The notes under the pieces are model-generated. The model was not told the DNA's origin. It saw only the letters and a list, made by a program, of their open reading frames with translations, and made no database searches. Below, one piece after another: positions 16,809 to 25,602 of a stretch of 64,000 nt of DNA. This DNA is from Microbacteriaceae bacterium X2B (GTDB taxonomy: Bacteria; Actinomycetota; Actinomycetes; Actinomycetales; Microbacteriaceae). Both the position numbers and the translations under genes were made by a program. The stretch's first letter is position 1. Every line of letters starts with the position of its first letter. The DNA is taken from assembly GCA_005502445.1 (NCBI GenBank), contig SCPB01000005.1:1-64000 (forward strand), given 5' to 3'.

Positions 16809-17723
16809 ATGTCGGTGGCGCCCTTTAGGATCTTAATCGTGCATGAAAAAGATCCTTTTCCCTCCCTGCAGTCTGCCGAGCCCGCTCGAGACGAGTTGCC
16901 CCGCGTGGACGGAGGATTCAAGACGATCCTTGCCGACCCTCCATGGCGCTTCGCGAATCGCACCGGCAAAGTGGCTCCCGAACATAAGCGGCTAGACCGC
17001 TACGGGACGATGAGTCTCGATGAGATCCGTGCGTTGCCGGTCGGGGATGTCGCCGCCCAGAACGCACACCTCTACTTGTGGGTGCCCAATGCCCTGCTCC
17101 CTGAGGGACTCAAAGTGATGGAGCACTGGGGATTCCGCTACGTGTCTAATGTCGTCTGGGCCAAGCGCCGTAAGGACGGCGGTCCAGACGGCCGCGGAGT
17201 GGGGTTCTACTTCCGCAACGTCACCGAGCTGCTCCTGTTCGGCGTCAAGGGCTCCATGAGGACGCTCCAGCCGGGCCGTTCACAGGTCAACATGATCGAG
17301 TCGCGCAAGCGCGAACACAGTCGCAAACCCGACGAGCAGTATCCGCTTATCGAAAATTGCTCGCCGTCTCCAAGGCTCGAGATGTTCGCACGTTACGCCC
17401 GAGAGGGATGGGCGACCTGGGGCAATGAAGCCGAGGACACGATCGTTCCTCGAGGGAAGGTTCACCGCGGCTACGCTGGCGGAGCCATCGATGTCCCTCA
17501 CCTGCATCCGCGCGAGCGCTTGTCCGACTTCGACTCGCGCGAACTCGGGGCGACACTCGCGAAACGCTATGAGCAGGGGCTCTCTTTGCGAGACCTGGAA
17601 GTGGAATCCGGATTCAGTCACAAGCGAGTCCGCACACTGCTCGAACGTCACGGTGTGGTGCTTCGGCCGCGTGGCCGACCTACGACCACGACCGCCGAAC
17701 GGCCCGATCGAGAGGCCTCATGA
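16809..17723 (+). CDS. MT-A70-family DNA adenine methyltransferase with C-terminal HTH
   Basis: This 304-residue protein has the N6-adenine methyltransferase motif DPPW at residues 43-46 and the MT-A70 features HLYLWVPNALLPEG and EWAKRR-like VVWAKRRKDGG. It should protect the sites cut by the adjacent nuclease. The last ~60 residues (GATLAKRYEQGLSLRDLEVESG, then KRVRTLLERHG) form a helix-turn-helix, unusual for a plain methyltransferase and possibly for target recognition or autoregulation. The ATG at 16809 lacks a ribosome binding site; a GTG at 16905 just before the FKTILADPPW core is a credible alternative and would place the 16827-16856 repeat in the leader. Confidence 0.88.
   Translation: MSVAPFRILIVHEKDPFPSLQSAEPARDELPRVDGGFKTILADPPWRFANRTGKVAPEHKRLDRYGTMSLDEIRALPVGDVAAQNAHLYLWVPNALLPEGLKVMEHWGFRYVSNVVWAKRRKDGGPDGRGVGFYFRNVTELLLFGVKGSMRTLQPGRSQVNMIESRKREHSRKPDEQYPLIENCSPSPRLEMFARYAREGWATWGNEAEDTIVPRGKVHRGYAGGAIDVPHLHPRERLSDFDSRELGATLAKRYEQGLSLRDLEVESGFSHKRVRTLLERHGVVLRPRGRPTTTTAERPDREAS
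16827..16856. promoter_or_regulatory. Inverted repeat with two RGATCY sites at the methyltransferase 5' end
   Basis: AGGATCTT (16827-16834) and AAGATCCT (16849-16856) are a perfect 8-bp inverted repeat. Each arm contains one RGATCY hexamer (GGATCT and AGATCC), the kind of site the adjacent nuclease family recognises, and a third (GGATCC) lies at 16787-16792. Methylation of these sites could regulate expression. Confidence 0.5.
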
Positions 17724-17732
17724 CAAGCCCGG

Positions 17733-18578
17733 CTAGGCCTCGCGGGTGATCTCGACGCGCACGAAGAGCTTCGAGCTCGAGGGCCCGGCGTAGACGCCGC
17801 GCAGCGGGGGCACGTCGTTGTAGTCGCGGCCGCGGCCGACGATGACGTGGCGCTCGGCGATCTCGAGCGCGTTGGTCGGGTCGTATCCGCGCCAGATGCC
17901 GTCGAACCACTCGACCCAGGCGTGCGACTCGCCGGCGATCGTCTCGCCGAGCGCGGCGTTCGCCTTGGGGTGCAGGTATCCGCTCACGTACCGGGCGGGG
18001 ATGCCCACCGACCGCAGGGCGCCCAGCGTCAGATGCGCGATGTCCTGGCAGACGCCCTTGCGGTGCGACCACGCCTCGCCGGCAGTCGTGTGCACGCCCG
18101 TCACCCCGGGCATGTACTCGACCTCCTCGTGCAGGAAGTCGCTGATGCGGCGAGCGGCGATGCCCGGTTCGGGCGCGTCGCGCGCGATCGCTCTGGCCCG
18201 GTCGACGACCTCGGCCGGGGGCTTCGTGAGGCGTGTCTGCCGCGTCGCCTCGATGAGCGCGACGCCGCGATCCACGAGCTGCGGCAGGGTGTCCCACGTC
18301 GCGGTCGCGCCGCCGTCGTACCGAGGCCGCACCTCGACGAGGCTCTCGGCCGAGAGGGTGAGCTCGCGGTGCGGGTGCAGCTGCTCGAACGACGTCACGC
18401 GCGTCGCCCAGTAGTCGACGTAGTGGTGCTGATGCGAGCTCGGAGTGATCGACAGGTGCGAGTGCAGCACGAGCTGGCTGTCGGAGCTGGCCGGGAGCAT
18501 CCGGGCCTCGTTGTACGAGGCCGAGACATCGCCGACGTACGCGTACCCGGTCGTGTGGCGCACCCGCAGTCGGCTCAT
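17733..18578 (-). CDS. Transglutaminase-family protein
   Basis: This 281-residue protein has an N-terminal bacterial transglutaminase-like beta domain (about 1-95) and the papain-like core with C177 (HRKGVCQDIAH), H219 (GESHAWVEWF) and D233 (YDPTNA). It is probably a cysteine peptidase or transpeptidase. The start overlaps the alpha-E gene stop by 4 nt (18575-18578), and that gene overlaps the ATP-grasp gene. This three-gene set recurs in many bacteria and is predicted from comparative genomics to build and trim a peptide or amide product. Only 9 nt separate its stop from the convergent methyltransferase gene. Confidence 0.88.
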   Translation of the reverse strand: MSRLRVRHTTGYAYVGDVSASYNEARMLPASSDSQLVLHSHLSITPSSHQHHYVDYWATRVTSFEQLHPHRELTLSAESLVEVRPRYDGGATATWDTLPQLVDRGVALIEATRQTRLTKPPAEVVDRARAIARDAPEPGIAARRISDFLHEEVEYMPGVTGVHTTAGEAWSHRKGVCQDIAHLTLGALRSVGIPARYVSGYLHPKANAALGETIAGESHAWVEWFDGIWRGYDPTNALEIAERHVIVGRGRDYNDVPPLRGVYAGPSSSKLFVRVEITREA

Positions 18579-19504
18579 GAGTTCTCGGCCACCCAGCTCG
18601 GCGCGGCGTTCGTCGGGAAGTAGCGCTGCCGGACGGCCTCGCTCGTGGCGCTCGTGGCGAGCTGCACGGCATCCATGTGGCGGGGCAGGTCGTCGAGGAT
18701 GTCGGCGATCGAGCGGTACTCGAGCTCGCTGCGGATCTGCCCGAGCTGGCGCAGAGCCTGGTCGCCGACGCCCGCGCGCTCGGACCGCGGCTCGATGTCG
18801 CGCAGGCACGCCTCGGCACGCGAGACGGAGTAGAGGATCGAGCGCGGGAACAGCCGGTCGAGCAGCAGGAACTCGGCGGCGTTCTTCGCGCTCGGCATGC
18901 CGCGATAGGTGCGCAGGTAGGCCTCGTACGCGCCGACGCTGCGCAGGATCGTCGTCCACGACGGCCCGCTCGCCTCGGTGAGCGAGCGCGTCGCGAGCAG
19001 CCGCGCCGTCATGTCGGCGCGCTCGACCGAGCGACCGAGGGTGAAGAAGCTGTACGCCTCGTCGCGGCTCGTCGAGCTCTCGACGATGCCCACGGCGAGC
19101 GCCGAGCGCTCGCGCACCCAGGCGAAGAAGTCGGCGACCTTCTCGTTGGCGACCTTGCGGGGCATGCGCGCGCGCGTGGTGTTGAGCACCTCCCACAGCT
19201 CGGTGCTGACGACCTCGCGCGCCCGGCGGGCGTTCTCACGCGCCGCCCCGAGCGAGTAGGCGATCGAAGCGGGGTGCGAGCGGTCGACGGCGAGGATGCT
19301 CAGCACATCGCCGCGCGTGAGCTCGGTGGCCGGCTCGACCTCCGAGCCCATGACGCTCAGCAGCGAGCGGCACGCGGTGTCCTCGTCGATCCACGGATCC
19401 TCCAGCAGCAGCTGCAGATGGACGTCGAGGATGCGCGCGGTGCCGTCGGATCTCTCGACGTACCGCCCGATCCAGAACAGGCTCTCGGCGATGCGGCTCA
19501 GCAT
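18575..19504 (-). CDS. Alpha-E domain protein
   Basis: This 309-residue, almost entirely alpha-helical protein begins with MLSRIAESLFWIGRYVERSDGTARILD, which in its first twenty residues is the hallmark of the alpha-E family (formerly DUF403). Other conserved patches are ARENARRAREVVSTELWE and YFPTNAAPSW near the end. Its biochemical role is unknown; it always travels with a circularly permuted ATP-grasp enzyme and usually a transglutaminase, as here. It overlaps the ATP-grasp gene by 7 nt and the transglutaminase gene by 4 nt, so all three are coupled. Confidence 0.9.
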   Translation of the reverse strand: MLSRIAESLFWIGRYVERSDGTARILDVHLQLLLEDPWIDEDTACRSLLSVMGSEVEPATELTRGDVLSILAVDRSHPASIAYSLGAARENARRAREVVSTELWEVLNTTRARMPRKVANEKVADFFAWVRERSALAVGIVESSTSRDEAYSFFTLGRSVERADMTARLLATRSLTEASGPSWTTILRSVGAYEAYLRTYRGMPSAKNAAEFLLLDRLFPRSILYSVSRAEACLRDIEPRSERAGVGDQALRQLGQIRSELEYRSIADILDDLPRHMDAVQLATSATSEAVRQRYFPTNAAPSWVAENS

Positions 19505-21183
19505 GCTCGTCCTCCCCCCGTGACCGTCGTGGGGCGAGCTCCGTCGATCGCCGTGTGCTGCCTCGTACCTTGCGCTTGCTGCTGCTGCTGCTGCTCCTGC
19601 TGCCCGCGTCGCGGGTCGTCGAGGGCGTTCGTGTCGGGCCGGTGGATCTCGGTAATGATCGGGATGCTGCTGGTCGCCGTCGCCTGCTCGGCCACGATCC
19701 CCTGCACGTCGCGCTCGTCGCTCACCATCGCCTGCCTGCCCACGACCCAGGTGTCTTTCGAGCCACCGCCCTGGCTGGAGTTGACGACGAGTTCGCCCTC
19801 AGGCAGTGCCACGCGGGTGAGTCCGCCCGGCAGCACCCACACCTCGCGGCCGTCGTTGACCGCGAAGGGCCGGAGGTCGGCATGCCGTGGGCGCATCCCG
19901 TCGTCGACGAGCGTGGGGATCGTCGAGAGCTGCACGACCGGCTGGGCGATCCAGCCGCGGGGGTCGGCGATGAGGCGGGCGCGCAACTGGTCGAGCTCCT
20001 CATCGGAGGCCGCGGGGCCCACCACGAGTCCCTTGCCGCCCGAGCCGTCGACGGGCTTCACGACGAGCTCGTCGAGGCGGTCGAGCACCTCGGCGAGCGC
20101 CTCGGGCTCTTCGAGCCGCCAGGTGTCGACGTTGGGGATGATCGGCTCTTCGCCGAGGTAGTAGCGCGTGAGGTCGGGCAGGTAGGTGTAGACGAGCTTG
20201 TCGTCGGCGACGCCGTTGCCGACCGCGTTCGCGATCGTGACGTTGCCGAGCCGCGCGGCGAGCATGAGGGCCGGTGTGCCGAGCATCGAGTCGGCGCGGA
20301 AGCTCAGCGGGTCGAGGAACTCGTCGTCGACCCGGCGGTAGATGACGTCGACGCGCTGCGGGCCGGAGGTCGTGCGCATGAACACGCGGCCGCCGGAGCA
20401 GAACAGGTCGCGGCCCTCGACGAGCTCGACGCCCATGAGGCGCGCGAGCAGCGTGTGCTCGAAGTAGGCGGAGTTGTACACGCCGGGGGTCAGCACGACG
20501 ATCGTCGGGTCGTCGATGCCGGCCGGCGCCGCGGCCCGCAGCGCGTTGAGCAGCTTCTGCGGGTAGTCGCCGACCGGCCGCACGCGCATCGAGACGAAGA
20601 GCTCGGGCAGCGTCTGGGCCATGACGCGGCGGTTGGAGATGACGTAGCTGACGCCGCTCGGCACGCGCACGTTGTCCTCGAGCACGCGCCAGTCGCCGCG
20701 CTCGTCGCGGATGAGGTCGATTCCCGACACCTGGATGCGCACGCCGTTGGCGCTCTCGATGCCGTGCGCCTGACGATGGAAGTGCGCGGAGGAGGAGACC
20801 AGACCGGCGGGGATGACGCCGTCGGCCACCGCGCGCTGGCCGCCGTAGACATCCGCCAGGAAAGCCTCGAGAGCGCGCACGCGCTGGGCGACGCCGCGCT
20901 CGAGCACGCTCCACTCGGCGAGATCGATGACGCGCGGCACCGCATCGAGCGGGAACGGCCGCTCCTCCCCCGCGAAGTCGAAGGTGACGCCCTGCGCGAG
21001 GTACGAGCTCGCGAGGTCGTCGGTGCGGCCGCGCAGCTCGTCGGTGCTGAGGCGGGCAAGAGCCGCGTGCAGCTCGCGATACGGCAGGCGCACCGTGCTG
21101 TCGGGCGCGAACATCTCGTCGAAGGCGACCGTGGAGCCGCCGCGGGCGGATCGGGCGCCGTACTCGTCGAAGAGGTCGGCCAT
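19498..21183 (-). CDS. Circularly permuted ATP-grasp type 2 enzyme
   Basis: This 561-residue protein is the catalytic member of the ATP-grasp / alpha-E / transglutaminase set. Conserved patches are LVEGRDLFCSGGRVFMRTT, NAVGNGVADDK, VKPVDGSGGKGLVVGP (the ATP-grasp lysine and glycine-rich loop, about 385-400) and SQGGGSKDTWV. It is expected to form an amide or peptide bond with ATP, substrate unknown. The last ~40 residues are an odd low-complexity tail with QQEQQQQQQAQ, encoded by a CAG tract, absent from the conserved core. It is the first gene of the operon; the ATG at 21183 opens with MADLFDEYG. Confidence 0.9.
   Translation of the reverse strand: MADLFDEYGARSARGGSTVAFDEMFAPDSTVRLPYRELHAALARLSTDELRGRTDDLASSYLAQGVTFDFAGEERPFPLDAVPRVIDLAEWSVLERGVAQRVRALEAFLADVYGGQRAVADGVIPAGLVSSSAHFHRQAHGIESANGVRIQVSGIDLIRDERGDWRVLEDNVRVPSGVSYVISNRRVMAQTLPELFVSMRVRPVGDYPQKLLNALRAAAPAGIDDPTIVVLTPGVYNSAYFEHTLLARLMGVELVEGRDLFCSGGRVFMRTTSGPQRVDVIYRRVDDEFLDPLSFRADSMLGTPALMLAARLGNVTIANAVGNGVADDKLVYTYLPDLTRYYLGEEPIIPNVDTWRLEEPEALAEVLDRLDELVVKPVDGSGGKGLVVGPAASDEELDQLRARLIADPRGWIAQPVVQLSTIPTLVDDGMRPRHADLRPFAVNDGREVWVLPGGLTRVALPEGELVVNSSQGGGSKDTWVVGRQAMVSDERDVQGIVAEQATATSSIPIITEIHRPDTNALDDPRRGQQEQQQQQQAQGTRQHTAIDGARPTTVTGGGRAC
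19576..19602 (-). repeat. CAG microsatellite in the ATP-grasp gene
   Basis: On the minus strand two CAG codons, one GAG, five CAG and one CAA encode a glutamine-rich run near the C-terminus of the ATP-grasp protein. The 15-nt pure CAG run could vary in length by slippage without breaking the frame. Confidence 0.75.
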
Positions 21184-21246
21184 GCCGCGAGCCTAGACCG
21201 GGAGTGTTGCGGGGGTGTTTCGGGGTTCGGCGCCGACCGGCGCCGC

Positions 21247-22263
21247 TCAGCGGCCCGGCAGCACCACGACCTTCATCTGACCGGGCTCGTGGCCGGCGGT
21301 GAGAGCCGACTCGACGTCATCGAGGCCGAATCGGGCGGTGACCAGCGCATCCAGGTCGACGACGCCGCTCGCGACGAGACCGATGCCGATCGGCCAGGTG
21401 TTGGCATAGCGGAAGACGCCGCTCAACCAGATCTCGCGGTTCTGGATGAACGAGACCGGTAGCTCGACGTCGTCGTTGCCCATGCCGACGAGGATCACGC
21501 GCCCGGCGGGCCGCACGGCTCGGATTCCCGCGCGGACCGCCGACGCCGCTCCCGAGGCGTCGATGAACGCATCGACCTCGAGCCCCTCGGTGCTGTCGAC
21601 GAGCGGGTCGATCGCCGACGTCGCGCCGTGCCGGAGCGCGAACCGCCGCCGGTCGCTCGACACGTCGGTGATGATCACCTCGCTCGCCCCGAAGGCTCGC
21701 GCCACCTGCGCCGTGATGACGCCGATCGGTCCCGCGCCCGCGATGAGCACGCGGCTGCCGACCGTGACCTCGGCTCGACGGCAGGCCCAGATGCCGACCG
21801 ACAGCGGCTCGATGAGCGCGGCGGCCTCGTCGGAGATCTCGGGCGGGATGGCGTGGGCGAAGTCGGCGGGAATGGTCACGTACTCGGCGAAGGATCCGTG
21901 CACCGGGGGCGTGGCGAAGAAGCGGATGTCGGGGCACAGGTTGTAGCGCCCGGCCTTGCACTGGCCGCAGACCCGGCACGGGTGCTGCGGCTCGACGGCG
22001 ACGCGCTCGCCGACGCGGTTCGGGTCGACGCCCGATCCCACGGCCGTGATGATGCCCGAGAGCTCGTGGCCGAGGATCAGCGGCTCGTCGACGACGTACG
22101 GCCCGATGCGGCCGTGCTCGTAGTAGTGCACGTCGCTGCCGCACACGCCGACGGCGGCGACCCGCACGAGCACCTCGCCGTCCTCCGGCACGGGCACCGC
22201 GATGTCGCGGACGGCGATCTCACCGCGACGCTCGAGGAAGGAGGCTCTCATCTGAGTGGGCAT
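21247..22263 (-). CDS. Zinc-dependent polyol dehydrogenase (sorbitol/xylitol dehydrogenase-like, MDR family)
   Basis: This 338-residue medium-chain dehydrogenase has the catalytic zinc site C41, H66, E67 (GVCGSDVHYYEHGRIGPY, GHE), the structural zinc cysteines in PCRVCGQCKAGRYNLC and an NAD-binding AGAGPIG near 174-180. The HYYEHGRIG stretch is typical of sorbitol and xylitol dehydrogenases, which oxidise a polyol to the 2-ketose. It is the last gene of the polyol operon, after the mannitol dehydrogenase-family gene with a 27-nt gap that contains its ribosome binding site. Two polyol dehydrogenases of different families in one operon suggest more than one polyol is used. Confidence 0.9.
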   Translation of the reverse strand: MPTQMRASFLERRGEIAVRDIAVPVPEDGEVLVRVAAVGVCGSDVHYYEHGRIGPYVVDEPLILGHELSGIITAVGSGVDPNRVGERVAVEPQHPCRVCGQCKAGRYNLCPDIRFFATPPVHGSFAEYVTIPADFAHAIPPEISDEAAALIEPLSVGIWACRRAEVTVGSRVLIAGAGPIGVITAQVARAFGASEVIITDVSSDRRRFALRHGATSAIDPLVDSTEGLEVDAFIDASGAASAVRAGIRAVRPAGRVILVGMGNDDVELPVSFIQNREIWLSGVFRYANTWPIGIGLVASGVVDLDALVTARFGLDDVESALTAGHEPGQMKVVVLPGR

Positions 22264-22290
22264 GACTGTCTGCTTTCTGCGGTGGGGCGG

Positions 22291-23811
22291 TCAGGCGAGC
22301 GGTTCGGCGTGCGCCAGTCGGCGCACCGTCTCGGCGGCCCCCCGGTCGTGGAGGGACGCGAGCGCCGCGAGGTACGCGTCGACGAAGCGCGGCTCGTCGA
22401 GGAGGTCGCCGAACAGCGCGCGGTTCGCGATGAACGCGGTCGGATGCTCGCGCTGAGCCCGGGCGATCGGCACGAGCTCGTCGCGCAACGGATCGACGAC
22501 GTCGATGGGCGCTCCCGACTCGTCGACGCCCTCCGCGTAGCGGGCCCAACTCGCCACGATCGCCGCGGAGAGGGCGACGGGGCCGCCGTTCGCGAGCTGC
22601 TCACGCACGACCGGCAGGAGCCACTTGGGAATCCGGTCGGAGGATTCGGCGCACAGTCGCGCGAGCGTGTCGCGGATCTCGGGATTGGAGAACCGCTCGA
22701 TGAGCGTGCGCCGGTAGAGATCGAGATCGATGCCGGGGACCGGGTGGAGCGTCGGCGACGCCTCCTCGACCATGTAGCGGAGCAGGAACGTCGCGATGGC
22801 GTCGTCGGCCATGGCCTCGTGGGCGAACCGGTGACCGGCGAGGTAGCCGAAGTAGCAGAGCCCCTGGTGGCTGGCGTTGAGCAGCCGCAGCTTCATGAGC
22901 TCGTACGGCTCGACGTCGGCGACGAGTTGAGCTCCGACCCGCTCGATCGGCGGGCGCCCGTGGGGGAAGCGGTCTTCGACGACCCACTGGAAGAAGGGTT
23001 CGCAGACCACCGGCCACTCGTCGACGAGACCGGTGAGCCGCGCAACCTCCTCAATGTCGTCGAGCGAGGTGACGGGCGTGATCCGGTCGACCATCGAGTT
23101 CGGGAACGACACCTGCTCCGCGATCCACTCGGAGAGTTCGGCATGCTTCGCCTTTGCGAAAGCGGTGAATGCGAGTCGGGCGACATCGCCGTTGCCCTGC
23201 ACGTTGTCGCACGACTGCACAACGAAGGCGGGGATCCCGCGCTCGCGCCGTCGGCGGAGCGCCTCCGTCACGATTCCGAAGACCGTCGTCGGCACGGCGC
23301 CGGGAGCGAGATCGGCGGCGACCGCGGGCTCGTCGAGCCGGAACTCCCCGGTGACCCGATCGACGCCGTAGCCGCCCTCCGTGATCGTCAGCGAGACGAT
23401 GCGCGTCGTCGGAGCGGCCATCCTCTCGATCACGCGCTCGGTCTCGTCGGGAGCGAAGAGGTACTCGACGATGCTGCCGATGACGCCGACCTCGCGCCGA
23501 CCATCTGGATGCTTGACGAGCAGCGAGTACAGGCCGTCCTGCTCATCGAGCACGCGCTTCATGCGGCGGTCGCCCTCGAGCAGGCCCACCCCGCAGATCG
23601 ACCAGTCCGTCTCGCCGGCGCTCAGCAGTCGATCGATCGCCACCGCCTGGTGCGCGCGGTGGAAGCCGCCGACCCCGATATGCACGATCGACGGGACCAG
23701 GGAGCCGCGCTCGTAGGTCGGGCGCCCGACTTCGGCGGGAAGCAGGTCGAGGGTCCGCGCGCTCAATCGCGGTCGCTCGCGCTCGACGGCAGGGCGGATG
23801 GGCGCGGTCAT
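22291..23811 (-). CDS. Mannitol dehydrogenase-family protein (mannitol 2-dehydrogenase or D-arabinitol 4-dehydrogenase)
   Basis: This 506-residue polyol-specific long-chain dehydrogenase has the NAD motif IVHIGVGGFHRAHQA at about 42-56 and the catalytic signature KLRLLNASHQG near 313-323 (K, N and H). It oxidises a polyol to a ketose (mannitol to fructose, or D-arabinitol to D-xylulose); fructuronate reductase is the remaining option but fits the context less well. The ATG at 23811 overlaps the permease stop by 4 nt. The upstream part of this long open frame is only a shadow of the permease gene. Confidence 0.9.
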   Translation of the reverse strand: MTAPIRPAVERERPRLSARTLDLLPAEVGRPTYERGSLVPSIVHIGVGGFHRAHQAVAIDRLLSAGETDWSICGVGLLEGDRRMKRVLDEQDGLYSLLVKHPDGRREVGVIGSIVEYLFAPDETERVIERMAAPTTRIVSLTITEGGYGVDRVTGEFRLDEPAVAADLAPGAVPTTVFGIVTEALRRRRERGIPAFVVQSCDNVQGNGDVARLAFTAFAKAKHAELSEWIAEQVSFPNSMVDRITPVTSLDDIEEVARLTGLVDEWPVVCEPFFQWVVEDRFPHGRPPIERVGAQLVADVEPYELMKLRLLNASHQGLCYFGYLAGHRFAHEAMADDAIATFLLRYMVEEASPTLHPVPGIDLDLYRRTLIERFSNPEIRDTLARLCAESSDRIPKWLLPVVREQLANGGPVALSAAIVASWARYAEGVDESGAPIDVVDPLRDELVPIARAQREHPTAFIANRALFGDLLDEPRFVDAYLAALASLHDRGAAETVRRLAHAEPLA

Positions 23812-24620
23812 TTCACGGCCCCCATCGCGAGGCCGCGCACGAGCTGCTTCTGCGCGATCCACCCGGCGGTGATGACGGGAAGGACGGCGAGCGTCGATGC
23901 CGCGGAGAGCACCGCGAGGAACTGGCCGCGCCCGTCGACGAAGCTCGCCAGGAAGGGCGGCGTCGTGCGGGCCTCGAAGGTCGTCAGGATCGTCGCGAGG
24001 AAGTACTCGTTCCACGAGAAGATGAAGCAGATGAGCGCCACGGCGGCGACACCCGGCAGCACGATCGGCAGCACGATCCGCAGCAGCTCGGTTCGGAGCC
24101 CCGCGCCGTCGATCTGCCCGGCCTCGACGATCTCGAGCGGCACCTCGGAGAAGAACGACCGCATCATCCAGACCGCGATCGGCAGGTTCATGACCGCGTA
24201 CAGGAGGCCCAGTGCGGTGATGTTGTCGAGGGCGCCGAGGGACTTGAGGATGAAGAACACGGGCAGGATCGACGCGGCCACCGGGAGGAACCTCGTGGAG
24301 ATGAAGAAGAAGAGCACGTCGCGCACGCGACGGATCGGCCGGATGCTGAGCGCGTAGGCCGCGGGCACGGCGAGCACGAGCACGAGGGCGGTCGACCCGA
24401 GGCTCGCCATGAGCGAGTTCACCAGGTACGGGGTCATGCCGCGGTCGAAGACCGCCGCGTACTGCTCGAGGGTGAACGCCGCGTCGAAGCGGGGCGGGAT
24501 CGCCGCGGCGTCGACCTCGCTCTTGAAGCTCGTGACGATCATCCACGCGATCGGGAAGAAGAAGAGCAGGACGAGCACCCAGGTGGCGGTCGTGATGATG
24601 ACGTTGCGGAGGCGTCTCAT
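23808..24620 (-). CDS. Carbohydrate ABC permease (MalG/SmoG type)
   Basis: This 270-residue permease has six predicted membrane spans and the EAA loop IVEAGQIDGAGLRTELLRIV near 175-194. The start at 24620 (MRRLRNV) was chosen because the upstream extension in this frame is serine/arginine-rich shadow sequence, and only 1 nt separates it from the previous stop. With the MalF-type partner and the binding protein it forms a polyol importer similar to SmoEFG. No ATPase gene is in the operon, so a shared ATPase such as MsiK encoded elsewhere is expected. Confidence 0.9.
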   Translation of the reverse strand: MRRLRNVIITTATWVLVLLFFFPIAWMIVTSFKSEVDAAAIPPRFDAAFTLEQYAAVFDRGMTPYLVNSLMASLGSTALVLVLAVPAAYALSIRPIRRVRDVLFFFISTRFLPVAASILPVFFILKSLGALDNITALGLLYAVMNLPIAVWMMRSFFSEVPLEIVEAGQIDGAGLRTELLRIVLPIVLPGVAAVALICFIFSWNEYFLATILTTFEARTTPPFLASFVDGRGQFLAVLSAASTLAVLPVITAGWIAQKQLVRGLAMGAVK

Positions 24621-24621
24621 G

Positions 24622-25554
24622 TCAGCGCTCCCCTCCCTTGACGAAGACCGAGAACAGGCTGCGGAGCGCGATCGTGGCGACGACGATCGTGACGACGACC
24701 GTGACGACGCCGAAGGCGGCGGCCTCACCCACGTCGAGGCCGATGAAGGCCCGCTCGTAGAGCAGGTAGGCGAGGGTCTTCGTGCCGCCCGTGCCCTTGG
24801 TCATGATCGCGATCGGGTCGAAGGCCTGCAGCATCATGATCGAGCCGAGCAGCACCCCGATCTCCATGTACTGCCGCAGGTGCGGCAGCGTCATGTACCG
24901 GAACGTGCGCCACGGCCCGGCTCCGTCGACGGATGCCGCCTCGATGACCTCCCGGTTCTGGCTCTGCAGTCCGGCGAGCAGGATCAGCATCATGAACGGC
25001 GTGTACTGCCAGGTGAGCAGGATGATGATCGTCGCGATCGGCAGGTCGGTGTTCCAGGCGATCGCCGGCAGACCTACCGCATCGAGTGCGACGTTGACCA
25101 TGCCGACGTTGACGTCGAGCATCGACCACTTCCAGATGAGCGCCGCAGCGGCGGGCATGACGAGGAAGGGGGTGATCATGAGGGTGCGTGCGAGACCCCT
25201 GCCGAGGAAGCGACGGTCGAGCAGCACCGCGAAGAGCATGCCGAGCACGAGCGACATGATCACCGACGTGCCGGTGATGAGCACGGTCGCCCAGAGGGAG
25301 GGCAGGAAGTCGGGGCCCGTGAAGACGACCGCGTAGTTGTCGAGCCCGATGAACTCGATCTCGGCCGGCCGCAGCTGGTTCCAGCGCAGGGTCGAGAAGT
25401 AGATGGTGACGAGGAAGGGGATCTGCGTCAGCGCGATCGAGAAGAAGAGCGCGGGGGCGACGAGGAGTCGCGCGTGGCGCGATCGCACGCGGTTCGCCGC
25501 CGCCCGCAGTTCGATGCGGGTCGCGTCGGCGGTCGGTGAGGCCGTCGTGGTCAT
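24622..25554 (-). CDS. Carbohydrate ABC permease (MalF/SmoF type)
   Basis: This 310-residue permease has six predicted spans after a short cytoplasmic tail, and the EAA loop VIEAASVDGAGPWRTFRYMTL near 200-220. It is the heterodimer partner of the MalG-type permease immediately downstream. The start at 25554 gives MTTTASPTADATRIEL; a ribosome binding site (AAGGAGCACCACC) precedes it. A strong hairpin lies between the binding-protein stop and this gene, likely lowering permease expression relative to the binding protein. Confidence 0.9.
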   Translation of the reverse strand: MTTTASPTADATRIELRAAANRVRSRHARLLVAPALFFSIALTQIPFLVTIYFSTLRWNQLRPAEIEFIGLDNYAVVFTGPDFLPSLWATVLITGTSVIMSLVLGMLFAVLLDRRFLGRGLARTLMITPFLVMPAAAALIWKWSMLDVNVGMVNVALDAVGLPAIAWNTDLPIATIIILLTWQYTPFMMLILLAGLQSQNREVIEAASVDGAGPWRTFRYMTLPHLRQYMEIGVLLGSIMMLQAFDPIAIMTKGTGGTKTLAYLLYERAFIGLDVGEAAAFGVVTVVVTIVVATIALRSLFSVFVKGGER

Positions 25555-25602
25555 GGTGGTGCTCCTTGGGAGTCGCGGAAGGATCGTCCCGGTAGGGGGA
25601 TG

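Noticed and set aside
19555-21462. 635-codon plus-strand frame over the ATP-grasp gene
   Set aside because: It is a compositional shadow of the minus-strand ATP-grasp gene, which carries the recognised motifs; no ribosome binding site or family pattern.
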